DNA of 46,118 bases from Verrucomicrobiota bacterium (GTDB taxonomy: Bacteria; Verrucomicrobiota; Verrucomicrobiia; Opitutales; Opitutaceae). The stretch covers positions 1-46,118 of the forward strand of contig JAPLTR010000248.1 in NCBI GenBank assembly GCA_026398065.1. Reading direction: 5' to 3'. Made by a program: the position numbers and the translations under genes. Below are positions 30,361 to 39,926 of this stretch, in pieces. The notes under the pieces were generated by a model that did not search any database, was not told where the DNA came from, and saw nothing but the letters and a program-made list of their open reading frames with translations. The stretch's first letter is position 1. Each line of letters opens with the position of its first letter.

Positions 30361-30986
30361 GCCCTTGTATCATCCGCCCGGTGCAGCCGGGCGACGAAGC
30401 GGGCGCCTACCGGGTCTGCCTCAAGACCGGAGACAACGGTCAGGACGGCGAGCCGTTTTATGTCGGCGACCCCGATGCGCTCGGGCGAATTTTTGTCGGG
30501 CCCTATCTCAAGTTCGAGCCCGCGCTCGGCCTCGTCCTGGAGGACGAGGCGGGCATCTGTGGCTATGCGCTGGGTGCGTTCGATTCGCTGGCATTTTACG
30601 CCCGCTACGAGGCCGAATGGCGGCCGTGGCTGACGATGCTCTTCCGCGCGCCCACCGGCGATCCGGCGCGCTGGACCCGGGTGCAGCACATCCACCACGT
30701 CTACCACCACCCCGACTATTTTTGCCCCGAGCCTTACGCGGAATACCCCTCGCACCTGCACATCGATCTCCTGCCGCGCGCGCAGGGCCGGGGGTATGGC
30801 CGGCGGATGCTGGAGCAGGTGATGGAAAAGCTCCGCCAGCGCGGTTCTCCCGGGGCGCACCTCGGGGTGAGCCCGCGCAATGTGCGAGCGCTCGGTTTTT
30901 ATCACCAGCTCGGCTTCCGCGAGTTGGTCCGCGTCGGGCCGGAAAACGACGGCTGCGTTTATCTGGCCAAACGGCTGAATGAATAG
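30357..30986 (+). CDS. GNAT acetyltransferase, OGA-HAT-like
   Basis: 209 aa GNAT fold. The acetyl-CoA binding motif A is in YPSHLHIDLLPRAQGRGYGRRML (about 130-150), followed by GVSPRNVRALGFYHQLGF. The HHPDYFCPEPYAEYPSHLHIDLLP stretch resembles the C-terminal HAT-like domain of eukaryotic O-GlcNAcase (OGA), whose N-terminal domain is GH84. Here the two domains are separate genes overlapping by ATGA. The substrate is unknown; amino sugars released by GH84 are plausible. Confidence 0.85.
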   Translation: MSPCIIRPVQPGDEAGAYRVCLKTGDNGQDGEPFYVGDPDALGRIFVGPYLKFEPALGLVLEDEAGICGYALGAFDSLAFYARYEAEWRPWLTMLFRAPTGDPARWTRVQHIHHVYHHPDYFCPEPYAEYPSHLHIDLLPRAQGRGYGRRMLEQVMEKLRQRGSPGAHLGVSPRNVRALGFYHQLGFRELVRVGPENDGCVYLAKRLNE

Positions 30987-31000
30987 GAAAGATTTCTTCC

Positions 31001-32239
31001 ATGGCTTCGAAACTCGCCCTCCTCGGTGGAAAACCGGTGCGCACCGCACCCTTCACGGCCTGGCCAATTTTTGGCCAGACTGAGGAAAAACGCCTGTTGC
31101 GCACCTTGCGCAGCGGAAAGTGGGGCCGCCTGCACGGGCCCGAGGTGGCGGAGTTTGAAAGCCGGTTTGCGGCGATGCACGGCTGCCAGCACGGCATCGC
31201 GGTCGTCAACGGTTCGCTGTCGCTGCGCCTGAGCCTGATCGCGGCGGGCCTGCGCGCGGAGGACGAGGTGATCGTCCCGCCCTACACGTTCTTCGCGACG
31301 GCGTCCGTAGTGGTGGAGGCGAACATGATCCCGGTGTTCGCCGACATCGACCTGGAAACGTTCAATCTCGATCCCCAGGCGGTCGAGGCCGCGATCACCC
31401 CGCGCACCCGCGCGATCATCCCGGTGCATTTCGCGGGCCAGCCGGCGGACATGACACGCCTCCTCGCGCTCGCGAAGAAGCACAAGCTGCTCGTAATCGA
31501 GGACGCGGCGCATGCGCATGGCGCGAGCTTCAAGCACAAGCCGGTGGGCTCGCTCGGCCATCTCGGCTCATTTTCGTTTCAATCCAGCAAGAACCTCACC
31601 GCGGGCGAAGGCGGCATCATCACGACCAACGACGGGAAACTGGCCGCGATGTGCCGTTCGATGCAGACCTGTGGGCGCGTGCCGGGCGGGTTGTGGTACG
31701 AGCATCACGTGATCTCGAGCAATCACCGCCTCGGCGAATTTCAGGGCGCCGTGCTCAACGCGCAGCTCGACCGCCTCGAAGCGCAGACGAAAACCCGCGA
31801 CCGCAACGGCGCCGATCTGGCCGCGCGCCTCGCGAAGATCCCCGGCCTGTTTCCCCAAAAGCGTGCGGCCGACTGCACGCGGCACAGCTACCACCTGTTC
31901 ATGCTGCGCCTCGACGCGGCGAAATTCGGTGCGCCGCGCACCGCCGTGCTCAAGGCCCTGCGCGCCGAGGGCATCCCCTGCTCGGCCGGCTACGGATTCT
32001 CGCTGCCGCAGCAACCGATGTTCCGCAACAAGGCCTTCGGCCCGTATCTGCCGAAGGCCTCGGCGCGGCTCGACTACGCGAAGGTCCGTTGCCCGAACAG
32101 CGACCTGATCTGCCGGGAGCAAGGGGTGTGGCTGGAGCAAAACCTGTTCCTCGGGCGGAAGGCCGACATGGACGATATCGCGGAGGCGTTTGAAAAGCTC
32201 CATGCAAACCGCGCGGCGCTGAACGACCTGCCGGCATGA
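31001..32239 (+). CDS. DegT/DnrJ/EryC1/StrS family PLP enzyme
   Basis: 412 aa fold-type I PLP protein. Motifs are GSLSLRLSLIAAGLRAEDEVIVPPYTF, IIPVHFAGQPADM, and VIEDAAHAHGA (PLP Asp). The Schiff-base Lys is in SFSFQSSKNLTAGEGG at about residue 197. The family includes sugar aminotransferases and dehydratases. It is directly downstream of the GH84/GNAT pair and overlaps the EIIC start, suggesting amino- or ketosugar metabolism. Confidence 0.9.
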   Translation: MASKLALLGGKPVRTAPFTAWPIFGQTEEKRLLRTLRSGKWGRLHGPEVAEFESRFAAMHGCQHGIAVVNGSLSLRLSLIAAGLRAEDEVIVPPYTFFATASVVVEANMIPVFADIDLETFNLDPQAVEAAITPRTRAIIPVHFAGQPADMTRLLALAKKHKLLVIEDAAHAHGASFKHKPVGSLGHLGSFSFQSSKNLTAGEGGIITTNDGKLAAMCRSMQTCGRVPGGLWYEHHVISSNHRLGEFQGAVLNAQLDRLEAQTKTRDRNGADLAARLAKIPGLFPQKRAADCTRHSYHLFMLRLDAAKFGAPRTAVLKALRAEGIPCSAGYGFSLPQQPMFRNKAFGPYLPKASARLDYAKVRCPNSDLICREQGVWLEQNLFLGRKADMDDIAEAFEKLHANRAALNDLPA

Positions 32240-33448
32240 GTGGGGCGGGCGGATGGCTGAACCGGCGGGTGGTCCCGGCGCTCACGGCGCTGAGCGACAA
32301 CACCACCCTCTCCGCCATCCGCGCGGGCATGGTGTCGGTCGTCCCGCTGACGATCGTCGGCGGGCTCTTCATGATCGTGGCGTTTCTGCCGGTGGCGGGC
32401 TGGGAGAAGGTCGTGGCGCCGTATCTGCCGCTGCTGCAGGTGCCGGTGACGGCCACCTTCGGCCTGCTCGCGGTCTTTGTGTGCTTCGCGATCGGATACG
32501 ACCTGGGGAAGCGGCTGAAACAGGAGGCGATCGTGAGCGCGACGATGGCGACGGTGATTTTCCTCCTGCTGGCGATCAGGCCGGCGGACCTCACGCTTTC
32601 GATGGACGGACTCGGGTCCAAAGGGCTGTTCACCGCCATCCTCATCGCGCTGGTGGCGGTGCGCGTGCAGCAGTTTTTCACGGAACGGAATTTCGTCATC
32701 AGGCTGCCCGCGAGTGTGCCGCCCGTCGTGTACGAGTCGTTTCTCTCGCTGACGCCGTTGCTGGCGCTCGTGGTGTTTTTCTGGGTCATCCGTTTTGTCC
32801 TGGGGATCGATCTCGACCAGTGGGTGCAGGCGGCGTTCAAGCCACTGGTGTTTGCGCTGAACACCCTGCCCGGCATCCTCGTCTATGCGTTTGCGGTCAC
32901 GCTGCTGTGGTCGGTGGGCATCAACGGCGACAATGCGCTCGATGCCATCGTCGCGCCGATTTTTCTCCAGTACCTCGCGGCCAACGTCACGGCGATGACC
33001 GCGGGCCAGCCACTGCCGTTTGTGACGGCCAACGGTTTCTTCTCCACGTTCGTCAACGTCGGCGGCACGGGAGCGACCATCGCGCTCGCGCTGATTTTGG
33101 TGAACTCGAAGGAACCCGCGTTGCGCAAGGTCAGCCGGCTGTCGCTGCCGACCCAGATCTTTCAGATCAACGAGCCGATTTTTTTCGGCATCCCCGTCGT
33201 GCTGAACCCCGTCTTCATGGTCCCCTATGTGCTCAACGCGCTGATCCTCACGGCGGGGACGTATCTGCTGATGGACTGGCATCTGATCCAGCGGCCGTTT
33301 GTGAACTTGCCGTGGACCACGCCGCCGATCATCGGGCACTATGGTGTACTATCCGTTTGCCAGGGCGGCGGAACGCCAGCGCTTGAAAGCGGCGGTCGTC
33401 GTCGGGGCGGCCGGGACTACTTCGGTTCCGCCTTCGGGTCGGTCGTGA
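32236..33448 (+). pseudogene. PTS EIIC (cellobiose/lactose type) with 3' deletion and frameshift
   Basis: The frame encodes a normal CelB-like membrane permease (NTTLSAIRAGMVSVVPLTIVGG, INEPIFFGIPVVLNP) up to LPWTTPPIIGHY at 33342. From there the open frame runs into non-family sequence lying antisense to the next gene. In another frame the expected end VYYPFARAAERQRL appears immediately, from 33344, ending at 33448. The last transmembrane segment is missing. The junction has an ACTAT repeat (CACTATGG, TACTATCC), consistent with a slippage-type deletion. Transport activity is doubtful. Confidence 0.75.
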
Positions 33449-35795
33449 GGAACAGGCGGTCGAGTTTCGCGCCGGCCTCGCGGACGCGAATTTCGAAAGC
33501 GACTTCGCCCTTGGGCAGGTTGATGGCGGCGACGGTTTTTGCGTCGGGGGTGAAGCGGACCCAGGTCCAGGCCGGGTGCACGCCCGTGGGCCAGGCGGTC
33601 GGCTCCAAGACCGTTTCGCCGTCGGTCGATGCCGCGACGAGAAAGGAGTCGTTTTCCGGCGTGGGGGTGAGCACGCGGCCCCAGACGTAGCGCGGGCCGG
33701 CCGCCCCCACGACGAGATCGTAGCGCGTGCGGCCGACGGAGCTGCCAGCCTTCTCGCCGTGCTTGGCGGGCATCCAGACGAAGACGCCCTTGCTCGCGGC
33801 GGCATCCTCGCCGGGCGTCATGGGCGGGGAGATCACCCCGGCCTCGGCCTCCCAGGTCACGCTGCCGGTGGCGGGCACGGCCACCGGACCGTTGGCGACG
33901 CGGCGGGCACGCATCGTGCGCACGGGGTCGATGCTGGCGAGGAGGCGTGCGCCCAGATCGTCGCCGTCGCAGGCGAGGATGTGACGGGGCGGACGCGGTT
34001 CTGCGAGACCGGGGGCTTGAAACGGCGCGGTCGCCGCGACGCCCACCGGCCCGTCCTGTCCGGCCACGCGGACGGCGAGGCGCGCGGGCGTGACGTCGAT
34101 CTCTGCTTTGGCGGACGAGAACTCCTGCCGCCATTTCGCGACGGTGTCGGGGGTCGTGAGACCGCTGCCGACGCGGACCCAGATGGCCGTGCCGGGCGGC
34201 ATCGAAGCGGGAGGCGCGGTTTTCGGGGTGTGATGGGTGACGGTGAGGCGCATCGCACCGAAGTTTTCGGCATCGCACACGAGTGCGACGGCGGCCTCGG
34301 TGCCATCGATCGCGCGCGACCATGGCACGCGGACGCCGACCAACGCGGTGCCCTTGCGGACGATGAGCGCCGCGCCGGATTTCAGAGAAACGGAGGCGGC
34401 TTGGCTGGGCTTGAAATGGACGGGTTCGCCGTCGACCCAAATCTCATCGACGTTGAGCGGGAGCACGAAATGAGACTCGAGCGTCGTGGTGCCGTCGGGA
34501 ATGTCCTTGGCGCGATAGACCGCGAGGCCGAGGGAGTCGACGCGGCGTTGGGCGGCCGCCCAAAACGGTTGCAGGTGCAGGGTCTTGGCGTGGGCCTGGC
34601 TTTCCTGAATTTTGACTTTGCCGTAGGGATCATGGCGGCCGTCGGGGATGAAATAACCACGCACGCCCTCGCGCGGGCCGGGCAGGTCCACGGTCAACGG
34701 CAGGTCCATCTTCCCGCCGTAGCCCGAGCCGGCGGAGCTGAGCGTGACGTCGGCGCAGAGGTAGTGCGTGCGGTTCTGACCGCGGTCGAGGCCCCAGCTC
34801 TGGGTCACGAGGCGGGGGAATTTATCGCCGAGCTGGCGAAGGGCGGGCGCGACGGGCGCGGGCAGATAGGCCAGGAAGATGACGCCGCTGGGACGGTGGC
34901 CGACGGGGGGAATCCAGCCATTGGCCGCGAGCTGCTGGTCGAGGTAGCCGAGGCCGCGCAGGTAGTCGTAGTCGCGGCTGCGGGCACCGGCGAGTTTGCC
35001 CGCGGGGCCGAACCAGTTGAGGGCGACGTCGCTCCACAGGAGATCGCGCAAGGCCCGCGCCTGGGTGCGGGCGCGCTCGTTGCTGGAGAAGACCTCAATC
35101 AACAGCACGTCGTCGAGATCGGTGCCGTAGTAGGTCGGGCTGGTGTATTCGTGGATGCCCGCTTCCGCCGTGTAGAGCACCACGCGGTCGAGCCGGGCGG
35201 CGCCCTCGGCGGCGGCATCCGCGCGGCCGAGGGCCTCGCCGAGGAGGAGGAGGTTGCCGGCGTTCATGAGGGCGATGTTGGTGTAGCTCTCGTTGACGCG
35301 GTGCCGGAGGAGGCCTTCGACGCCGTGGTCGAGCAGCGGCTGGAGCAGTGCGCGGGCGGCGGGCGGCAGGGTGTCGCGATGGCGCAGCCAGAGGATCGAG
35401 CCGGCCTGCAGGCAGAAATCGACGGCGTTGAAGTCGAAGACGTCGGCATGGCCCCAGCTCCAGCGGAAATTGCCGTAGCCCTTCGCGGCCGGGTCGCGCG
35501 ATTGCATCTTGGTTGCGACCGTGAAGATCTTTTCGAGCCGTTCGGGATGGACGCGGGCCTCGCAGAGCGCGAGGGCGTAGGTGAAGAGGTCGCGGGAGGC
35601 CAGGTTGGCCGAGGGCTCGGCGGAATTGACCGCGCGCCAGATGCGCTCCCCCTCCTGCACGGATTGCTGGACGATCGCGGCATCCACCCTGACCGCAGGA
35701 CCGGTCGGGGAGGGCGGCTGGGCAGAGAGGCCGCCGGCCAAAAGGAGGAGGCCGAGGGCGAGGCTGCGACGCAGGAGGCGGCGGGGGCGATTCAT
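33417..35795 (-). CDS. Secreted polysaccharide lyase-like protein
   Basis: 792 aa with signal peptide (RRSLALGLLLLAGGLSAQ). The N-terminal half is a helical toroid (about 50-330: GNFRWSWGHADVFDFNAVDFCLQAG, NESYTNIALMNAGNLLLLGEAL, EAGIHEYTSPTYYGTDLDDVLL). The middle is a beta-sandwich, and the C-terminus is a carbohydrate-binding-like beta domain (VTWEAEAGVISPPM to RLFLTTDP). This order is that of (alpha/alpha) toroid plus beta-sandwich lyases and heparinase-like enzymes. The exact family is not assigned. It is convergent with the broken EIIC gene. Confidence 0.72.
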   Translation of the reverse strand: MNRPRRLLRRSLALGLLLLAGGLSAQPPSPTGPAVRVDAAIVQQSVQEGERIWRAVNSAEPSANLASRDLFTYALALCEARVHPERLEKIFTVATKMQSRDPAAKGYGNFRWSWGHADVFDFNAVDFCLQAGSILWLRHRDTLPPAARALLQPLLDHGVEGLLRHRVNESYTNIALMNAGNLLLLGEALGRADAAAEGAARLDRVVLYTAEAGIHEYTSPTYYGTDLDDVLLIEVFSSNERARTQARALRDLLWSDVALNWFGPAGKLAGARSRDYDYLRGLGYLDQQLAANGWIPPVGHRPSGVIFLAYLPAPVAPALRQLGDKFPRLVTQSWGLDRGQNRTHYLCADVTLSSAGSGYGGKMDLPLTVDLPGPREGVRGYFIPDGRHDPYGKVKIQESQAHAKTLHLQPFWAAAQRRVDSLGLAVYRAKDIPDGTTTLESHFVLPLNVDEIWVDGEPVHFKPSQAASVSLKSGAALIVRKGTALVGVRVPWSRAIDGTEAAVALVCDAENFGAMRLTVTHHTPKTAPPASMPPGTAIWVRVGSGLTTPDTVAKWRQEFSSAKAEIDVTPARLAVRVAGQDGPVGVAATAPFQAPGLAEPRPPRHILACDGDDLGARLLASIDPVRTMRARRVANGPVAVPATGSVTWEAEAGVISPPMTPGEDAAASKGVFVWMPAKHGEKAGSSVGRTRYDLVVGAAGPRYVWGRVLTPTPENDSFLVAASTDGETVLEPTAWPTGVHPAWTWVRFTPDAKTVAAINLPKGEVAFEIRVREAGAKLDRLFLTTDPKAEPK

Positions 35796-35896
35796 TCACG
35801 TAACTAGACGGTGCGCCGCATCCCGCGTTACGTGGGGGTTTTCCGGGCGGGACAAAGGCCGGGCGGCGGGTATGGTCGCGGCGCTTCTCTAGCGCC

Positions 35897-37342
35897 ATGG
35901 ACCCCACGACTTACCGCTCCTACCGCGATCTCCCTCCGTTGGCCGGCCTCGGCACCCTGGCCGAGGCGATGCAGCCCGGACTCTCGATCGACGACTGCGT
36001 CGCCCGGCTGAAACGCCACCACTGGGCGTTCCGCCGGCTGCACGAGATCTTAATCAAACGCCTCACGGCCGAGCCCATTTACGAGCTGAAGATGGCGTTC
36101 AGCCTCCATGCGCACTACTGCGCGGAGCACGCCGCGGCCTGGCGGAAGCGCGTGGGCGAGATGCGCGAGCCGCCCCTGGGGCTCGACGCGGTGCCGCACC
36201 CCGCGCTGGAGGTGTTTTTCGACGAGATCCTCGCCGCGCCCGCGACCGACGCGCTGCTGCTCGGCGTGTATGGTTGGGCGCTGCCCGCCTTGCGCGAGGC
36301 GCTGGAGCGGCACCAGCGGGACACCAACCGGCTGGTCGATCACCCGTCGTTCCGGCTGTGCCGGTTCGCACTGATCGAGGTGGGCGAGATGATTGCGTAT
36401 GGGGAAAAGGCCCTTGTGCAGCTGTTGTCTCCCGAACGGCGCACGGAACTCACCGGCTGGACCGAGCTGCTCGGCCGCCTGCTGGCGGGGGCCGGGGCGT
36501 TGGACGGTCATGTCGAAGCCGGCGAGACGGGTGAGACGAAGACGGCGCCGGAGCGGGAGTTCTCCGCGAAACCCTATGTCTATCCGCGGGCGCCGAAGCG
36601 CGACGAACGGTTCCCCGATCCGTACAACATGGGCGTGCACGCCGAGGCGTTTCTCTACGAGGAGATGTTTCCGCCCGGGCCGAAGACGCTCATGATGTAC
36701 TACAAGCGTCTGCGCGAAATCGACGTGCCGGAGATGATGGCGAGCATCATCGCGGAGACACCCGGCAAGCCATGGGACTACACCGTCGACATGACGCGCC
36801 AGCTCTGGGACGAGGCGCGCCACGCCATGATGGGCGAGGTCGGCTTTGTCCGCGCCGGGATCGACTGGCGGAAATTCGTGAGGGTGAATTTCACCTGGTC
36901 GCTCGCGCTCAACACCCAGCTCACCCCCCTCGAGCGCCATGCGGTGCTCTATTTCATCGAGCAGGGGCTCATGCCAAGGAATGGCAAACGCTTCGAGTGG
37001 GAGGTCGGCCTCGCCTCAGGCGACCCGTTCTCGGCGCTGATCCAGGACTACGACTGGGCAGACGAGGTGCTGCATGCCCGCATCGGCCGCGACTGGTACG
37101 TGAAAGCGATCGGCGATCCCCGCAAAGCCGCCGACTACGGCGACCAGTGCTGGACTAAGGTCCTGATCGACTGGCAGAGCTACCGCGCGCAGGGCCTCAC
37201 GCAGCATGAGAACTGGTGGCCCGCGCTCTACCGGGAATGGTGCCGGGTGCACGGGCAGGTGCCGGACGCCCGCATCGAGGCCTTTGCGACGAGCTATGAG
37301 ACGGTGCGCGCCGACCTGAGGGAACTGAGCGCCTCAGGCTAG
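35897..37342 (+). CDS. Ferritin-like (possible diiron) protein
   Basis: 481 aa, no signal peptide. Several E-x2-H patterns in helices suggest metal ligands: HAHYCAEHAAAW, LWDEARHAMMGEVGF, and YDWADEVLHARIGRDW. This is typical of ferritin-like/DUF455-type proteins. It is monocistronic between the minus-strand lyase-like gene and the esterase gene. Substrate unknown. Confidence 0.7.
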   Translation: MDPTTYRSYRDLPPLAGLGTLAEAMQPGLSIDDCVARLKRHHWAFRRLHEILIKRLTAEPIYELKMAFSLHAHYCAEHAAAWRKRVGEMREPPLGLDAVPHPALEVFFDEILAAPATDALLLGVYGWALPALREALERHQRDTNRLVDHPSFRLCRFALIEVGEMIAYGEKALVQLLSPERRTELTGWTELLGRLLAGAGALDGHVEAGETGETKTAPEREFSAKPYVYPRAPKRDERFPDPYNMGVHAEAFLYEEMFPPGPKTLMMYYKRLREIDVPEMMASIIAETPGKPWDYTVDMTRQLWDEARHAMMGEVGFVRAGIDWRKFVRVNFTWSLALNTQLTPLERHAVLYFIEQGLMPRNGKRFEWEVGLASGDPFSALIQDYDWADEVLHARIGRDWYVKAIGDPRKAADYGDQCWTKVLIDWQSYRAQGLTQHENWWPALYREWCRVHGQVPDARIEAFATSYETVRADLRELSASG

Positions 37343-37503
37343 GACTGTCAGCGCGCTGTCCCTGCCTGCTCCGCGCCGTCTCCCGGATTCGGGCCGTCAC
37401 CGCGGTTGCGTCGGACCACGACATTGCCCATGTAAAACGCTTTCTTTCGTCACCGCGGCCCGCGTGGCTGCGTCTTCGCAGTTTACCCTTCCCCTCCTCC
37501 CCC

Positions 37504-39075
37504 ATGAAAAAAATCGGCCTTCTCCTCTCCTTCGCGCTGGCGCTCGCTCCGGCGCTGCGCGCGGAACTCAAGCTCCCCGCCATCATCGGCGACCATATGG
37601 TGCTGCAACAAAAGCAGGCCAACCCGGTCTGGGGTTGGGACACTCCCGGGACCGTCGTCACGGTGACGTTTGCCGGAAAATCCTACAACGCCACGGCCGC
37701 GGCCGACGGCAGGTGGACGGTGAAGCTCGCGGCAGCCGACGCCAACGCCACGCCGCAGACCCTGGCCATCGCCGGCACCACGACGCGGACCCTCGAGGAC
37801 GTGCTCGTCGGCGAGGTCTGGATGTGCTCCGGCCAGTCGAACATGGGCTTCAAGCTCGCCTCCGACTGGAACGGCGACCTCGAGGCCGCCGCCTCTAAGC
37901 TCCCGAACCTGCGCCTCATCTCGGTGCCGACGGTCGGCACGCAGGAGCTGAAGACGGATTTCAAGGGGCAGTGGCGCGCCTCCAGCGCGGAGACCGCAAA
38001 GAGTTTCAGCGCGGTCGGTTTTCTCTATGGCCGCTACATCCATGAGATCCTCGGCGTGCCGGTCGGCCTGATCGACAACTCGTGGGGCGGTTCCGCCGCC
38101 GAGGCGTGGGTGCGCCGCGAGACCATCGAGAAGGACCCGCGTTTCGCCACCCTGATGGCCAATACCGCGAAGCGCGAGGCCGACCTCTCGTCGGAGAAGG
38201 GCAAGGCGGACTTCGCCAAGTCCGTGGCCGACTACAAGGTCGCCGCCGAGAAGGCCAAGGCCGAGAAGAAGGTGGCGCCGCGCGCCCCGGTCGACTGGCT
38301 CACGGGCAACGCCCGGCCCGGAAACATTTTTGCCGGCATGGTGAATCCCACGCTCGGCTACGGCATGAAGGGCGTCATCTGGTACCAGGGTGAGTCCAAC
38401 GCCGGCCGGGCCTATGAGCACGCCGAGCTGTTTCCCTTCCTCATCGAGCAGTGGCGCAAGGAGTGGGGTCAGGGGGATTTCTCGTTCTACTGGGTGCAGC
38501 TCGCCGACTACATGGCCGAGAAACCCACGCCCGGCGAAAGCGCCTGGGCGGAGCTCCGCGAGACGCAAACGAAGACCCAGAAGCTCGCGAACACCGGCCA
38601 GGCCGTGATCATCGACCTCGGCGAGGGCCGGGACATCCATCCCCGCAACAAGCACGACGTCGCCGCGCGCCTCGTGCGCTGGGCCCTGGTGAAGGACTAC
38701 GGGCTGAAGCTGCCGTATCGCAGCCCTGAATACAAGAGCATCGCCATCGAGGGCGGCAAGGCGACGGTCACGCTCGACTGCTTCGGCAGCACGCTCTACG
38801 CGTTCGACGTGGCCGAGGCCCGCGGTTTCGCGATCTGCGGCGAGGACCGCGTCTGGCGCTGGGCCAAGGGCAAGGTCGTGGGCGCGGACCAGGTCGAGGT
38901 GTGGAGCGACGAGGTCGCCGCCCCCGTGGCCGTCCGCTACGCCTGGGCCGACAATCCCGTCTGCAACCTCTTCTCCAAAGACGGCCTCCCGGTCACGCCG
39001 TTCCGCTCCGACGATTTCGACATGACGACCAAGCCGAAGCCGGTCGCAGCGGCGGCCCCGGCAGCGAAGCCGTAA
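37504..39075 (+). CDS. Sialate O-acetylesterase-like SGNH hydrolase
   Basis: 523 aa with signal peptide (KKIGLLLSFALALAPALRA). SGNH motifs are CSGQSNMGFK (Ser nucleophile, about residue 115), the GVIWYQGESNAGRAYEH block, and RDIHPRNKHDVAARL carrying the Asp-His pair. It removes O-acetyl groups from sugars, sialic acid in the name-giving enzyme; in Verrucomicrobia likely plant or algal glycans. The C-terminus ends in an Ala/Pro/Lys tail. Confidence 0.9.
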   Translation: MKKIGLLLSFALALAPALRAELKLPAIIGDHMVLQQKQANPVWGWDTPGTVVTVTFAGKSYNATAAADGRWTVKLAAADANATPQTLAIAGTTTRTLEDVLVGEVWMCSGQSNMGFKLASDWNGDLEAAASKLPNLRLISVPTVGTQELKTDFKGQWRASSAETAKSFSAVGFLYGRYIHEILGVPVGLIDNSWGGSAAEAWVRRETIEKDPRFATLMANTAKREADLSSEKGKADFAKSVADYKVAAEKAKAEKKVAPRAPVDWLTGNARPGNIFAGMVNPTLGYGMKGVIWYQGESNAGRAYEHAELFPFLIEQWRKEWGQGDFSFYWVQLADYMAEKPTPGESAWAELRETQTKTQKLANTGQAVIIDLGEGRDIHPRNKHDVAARLVRWALVKDYGLKLPYRSPEYKSIAIEGGKATVTLDCFGSTLYAFDVAEARGFAICGEDRVWRWAKGKVVGADQVEVWSDEVAAPVAVRYAWADNPVCNLFSKDGLPVTPFRSDDFDMTTKPKPVAAAAPAAKP

Positions 39076-39118
39076 ATGTCCTAGACAAACGGATACGCCG
39101 TCGCTCTCTACTGCCTGC

Positions 39119-39916
39119 ATGAACCGCCGCCGCTTCCTCGCCGCCCTCGCCACGACCGCCGTCCTCACCAGCGCCGCCGCCGGCGCGGCGGAGGCCCGGC
39201 CCACATTGAAGGTCCTGTCCTACAACATCCACCACGGCGAGGGGGTGGACGGGAAGCTGGATCTCGCCCGCATTGCGGGCGTGATCAAGGCCTCGGGGGC
39301 GGATGTGGTGGCGCTGCAGGAGGTCGACCAGAAGACCACACGCACAGGCGGGGTCGACCAGGCGGCGGAGATCGGGCGACTCGCGGGCCTGACCGCGGTT
39401 TACGGCAAGGCGATGGACTATCAGGGCGGGGCCTACGGGCAGGCGTTGCTGAGCCGCTGGCCGCTCGAGGAGGTGACGGTGCACGCGCTGCCGAATCCAG
39501 CGAAGGTCGAGCCGCGCATCGCGCTTTCGGCGACGGTGCGGGCGCCGGGCCGGGCGGCCTTCCGCTTGATCGGCACCCACCTCGACGCGACGCGCGACGA
39601 CACCGCCCGCTGGCAGCAGGCGGAGCGGCTGCTGGAGCTGTTTGGCAAGGACAAGGTGCCGACGGTCTTCGTGGGGGATTTCAACTCCCGCCCGGACACT
39701 CGCACCATGAAGGCGCTGTTCGGGGCGTTCACCGATGCGGCGGCGGCGAATCCCGAGTTTACGATTCCCTCCAAGAAACCGACGGGCCGCATCGATTACG
39801 TGCTGCTACGGCCGGCGGGCGAATGGCAGGTGGTCTCCTCGAAGGTGATCCCCGAGGCGGTCGCCTCGGACCATCGGCCTTTGCTGGTCGAACTCGGCGC
39901 GGTGGGCGCGAAGTGA
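39119..39916 (+). CDS. Exported endonuclease/exonuclease/phosphatase-family hydrolase
   Basis: 265 aa with Tat-like N-terminus MNRRRFLAALATT. EEP-fold motifs are LSYNIHHGEG, VVALQEVDQKT (metal Glu), GTHLDA, VFVGDFNSRPDT and SDHRPLLVEL (Asp-His). Likely a phosphodiesterase, of sphingomyelinase/nuclease type. It is followed after 10 nt by a metallophosphoesterase gene, so the pair may act jointly on extracytoplasmic phosphate esters. Confidence 0.88.
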   Translation: MNRRRFLAALATTAVLTSAAAGAAEARPTLKVLSYNIHHGEGVDGKLDLARIAGVIKASGADVVALQEVDQKTTRTGGVDQAAEIGRLAGLTAVYGKAMDYQGGAYGQALLSRWPLEEVTVHALPNPAKVEPRIALSATVRAPGRAAFRLIGTHLDATRDDTARWQQAERLLELFGKDKVPTVFVGDFNSRPDTRTMKALFGAFTDAAAANPEFTIPSKKPTGRIDYVLLRPAGEWQVVSSKVIPEAVASDHRPLLVELGAVGAK

Positions 39917-39926
39917 GCCGCTTCCC

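Noticed and set aside
33343-33690. Extension of EIIC over the next gene
   Set aside because: The sequence after IIGHY is unlike any EIIC end, while the true end occurs in another frame.
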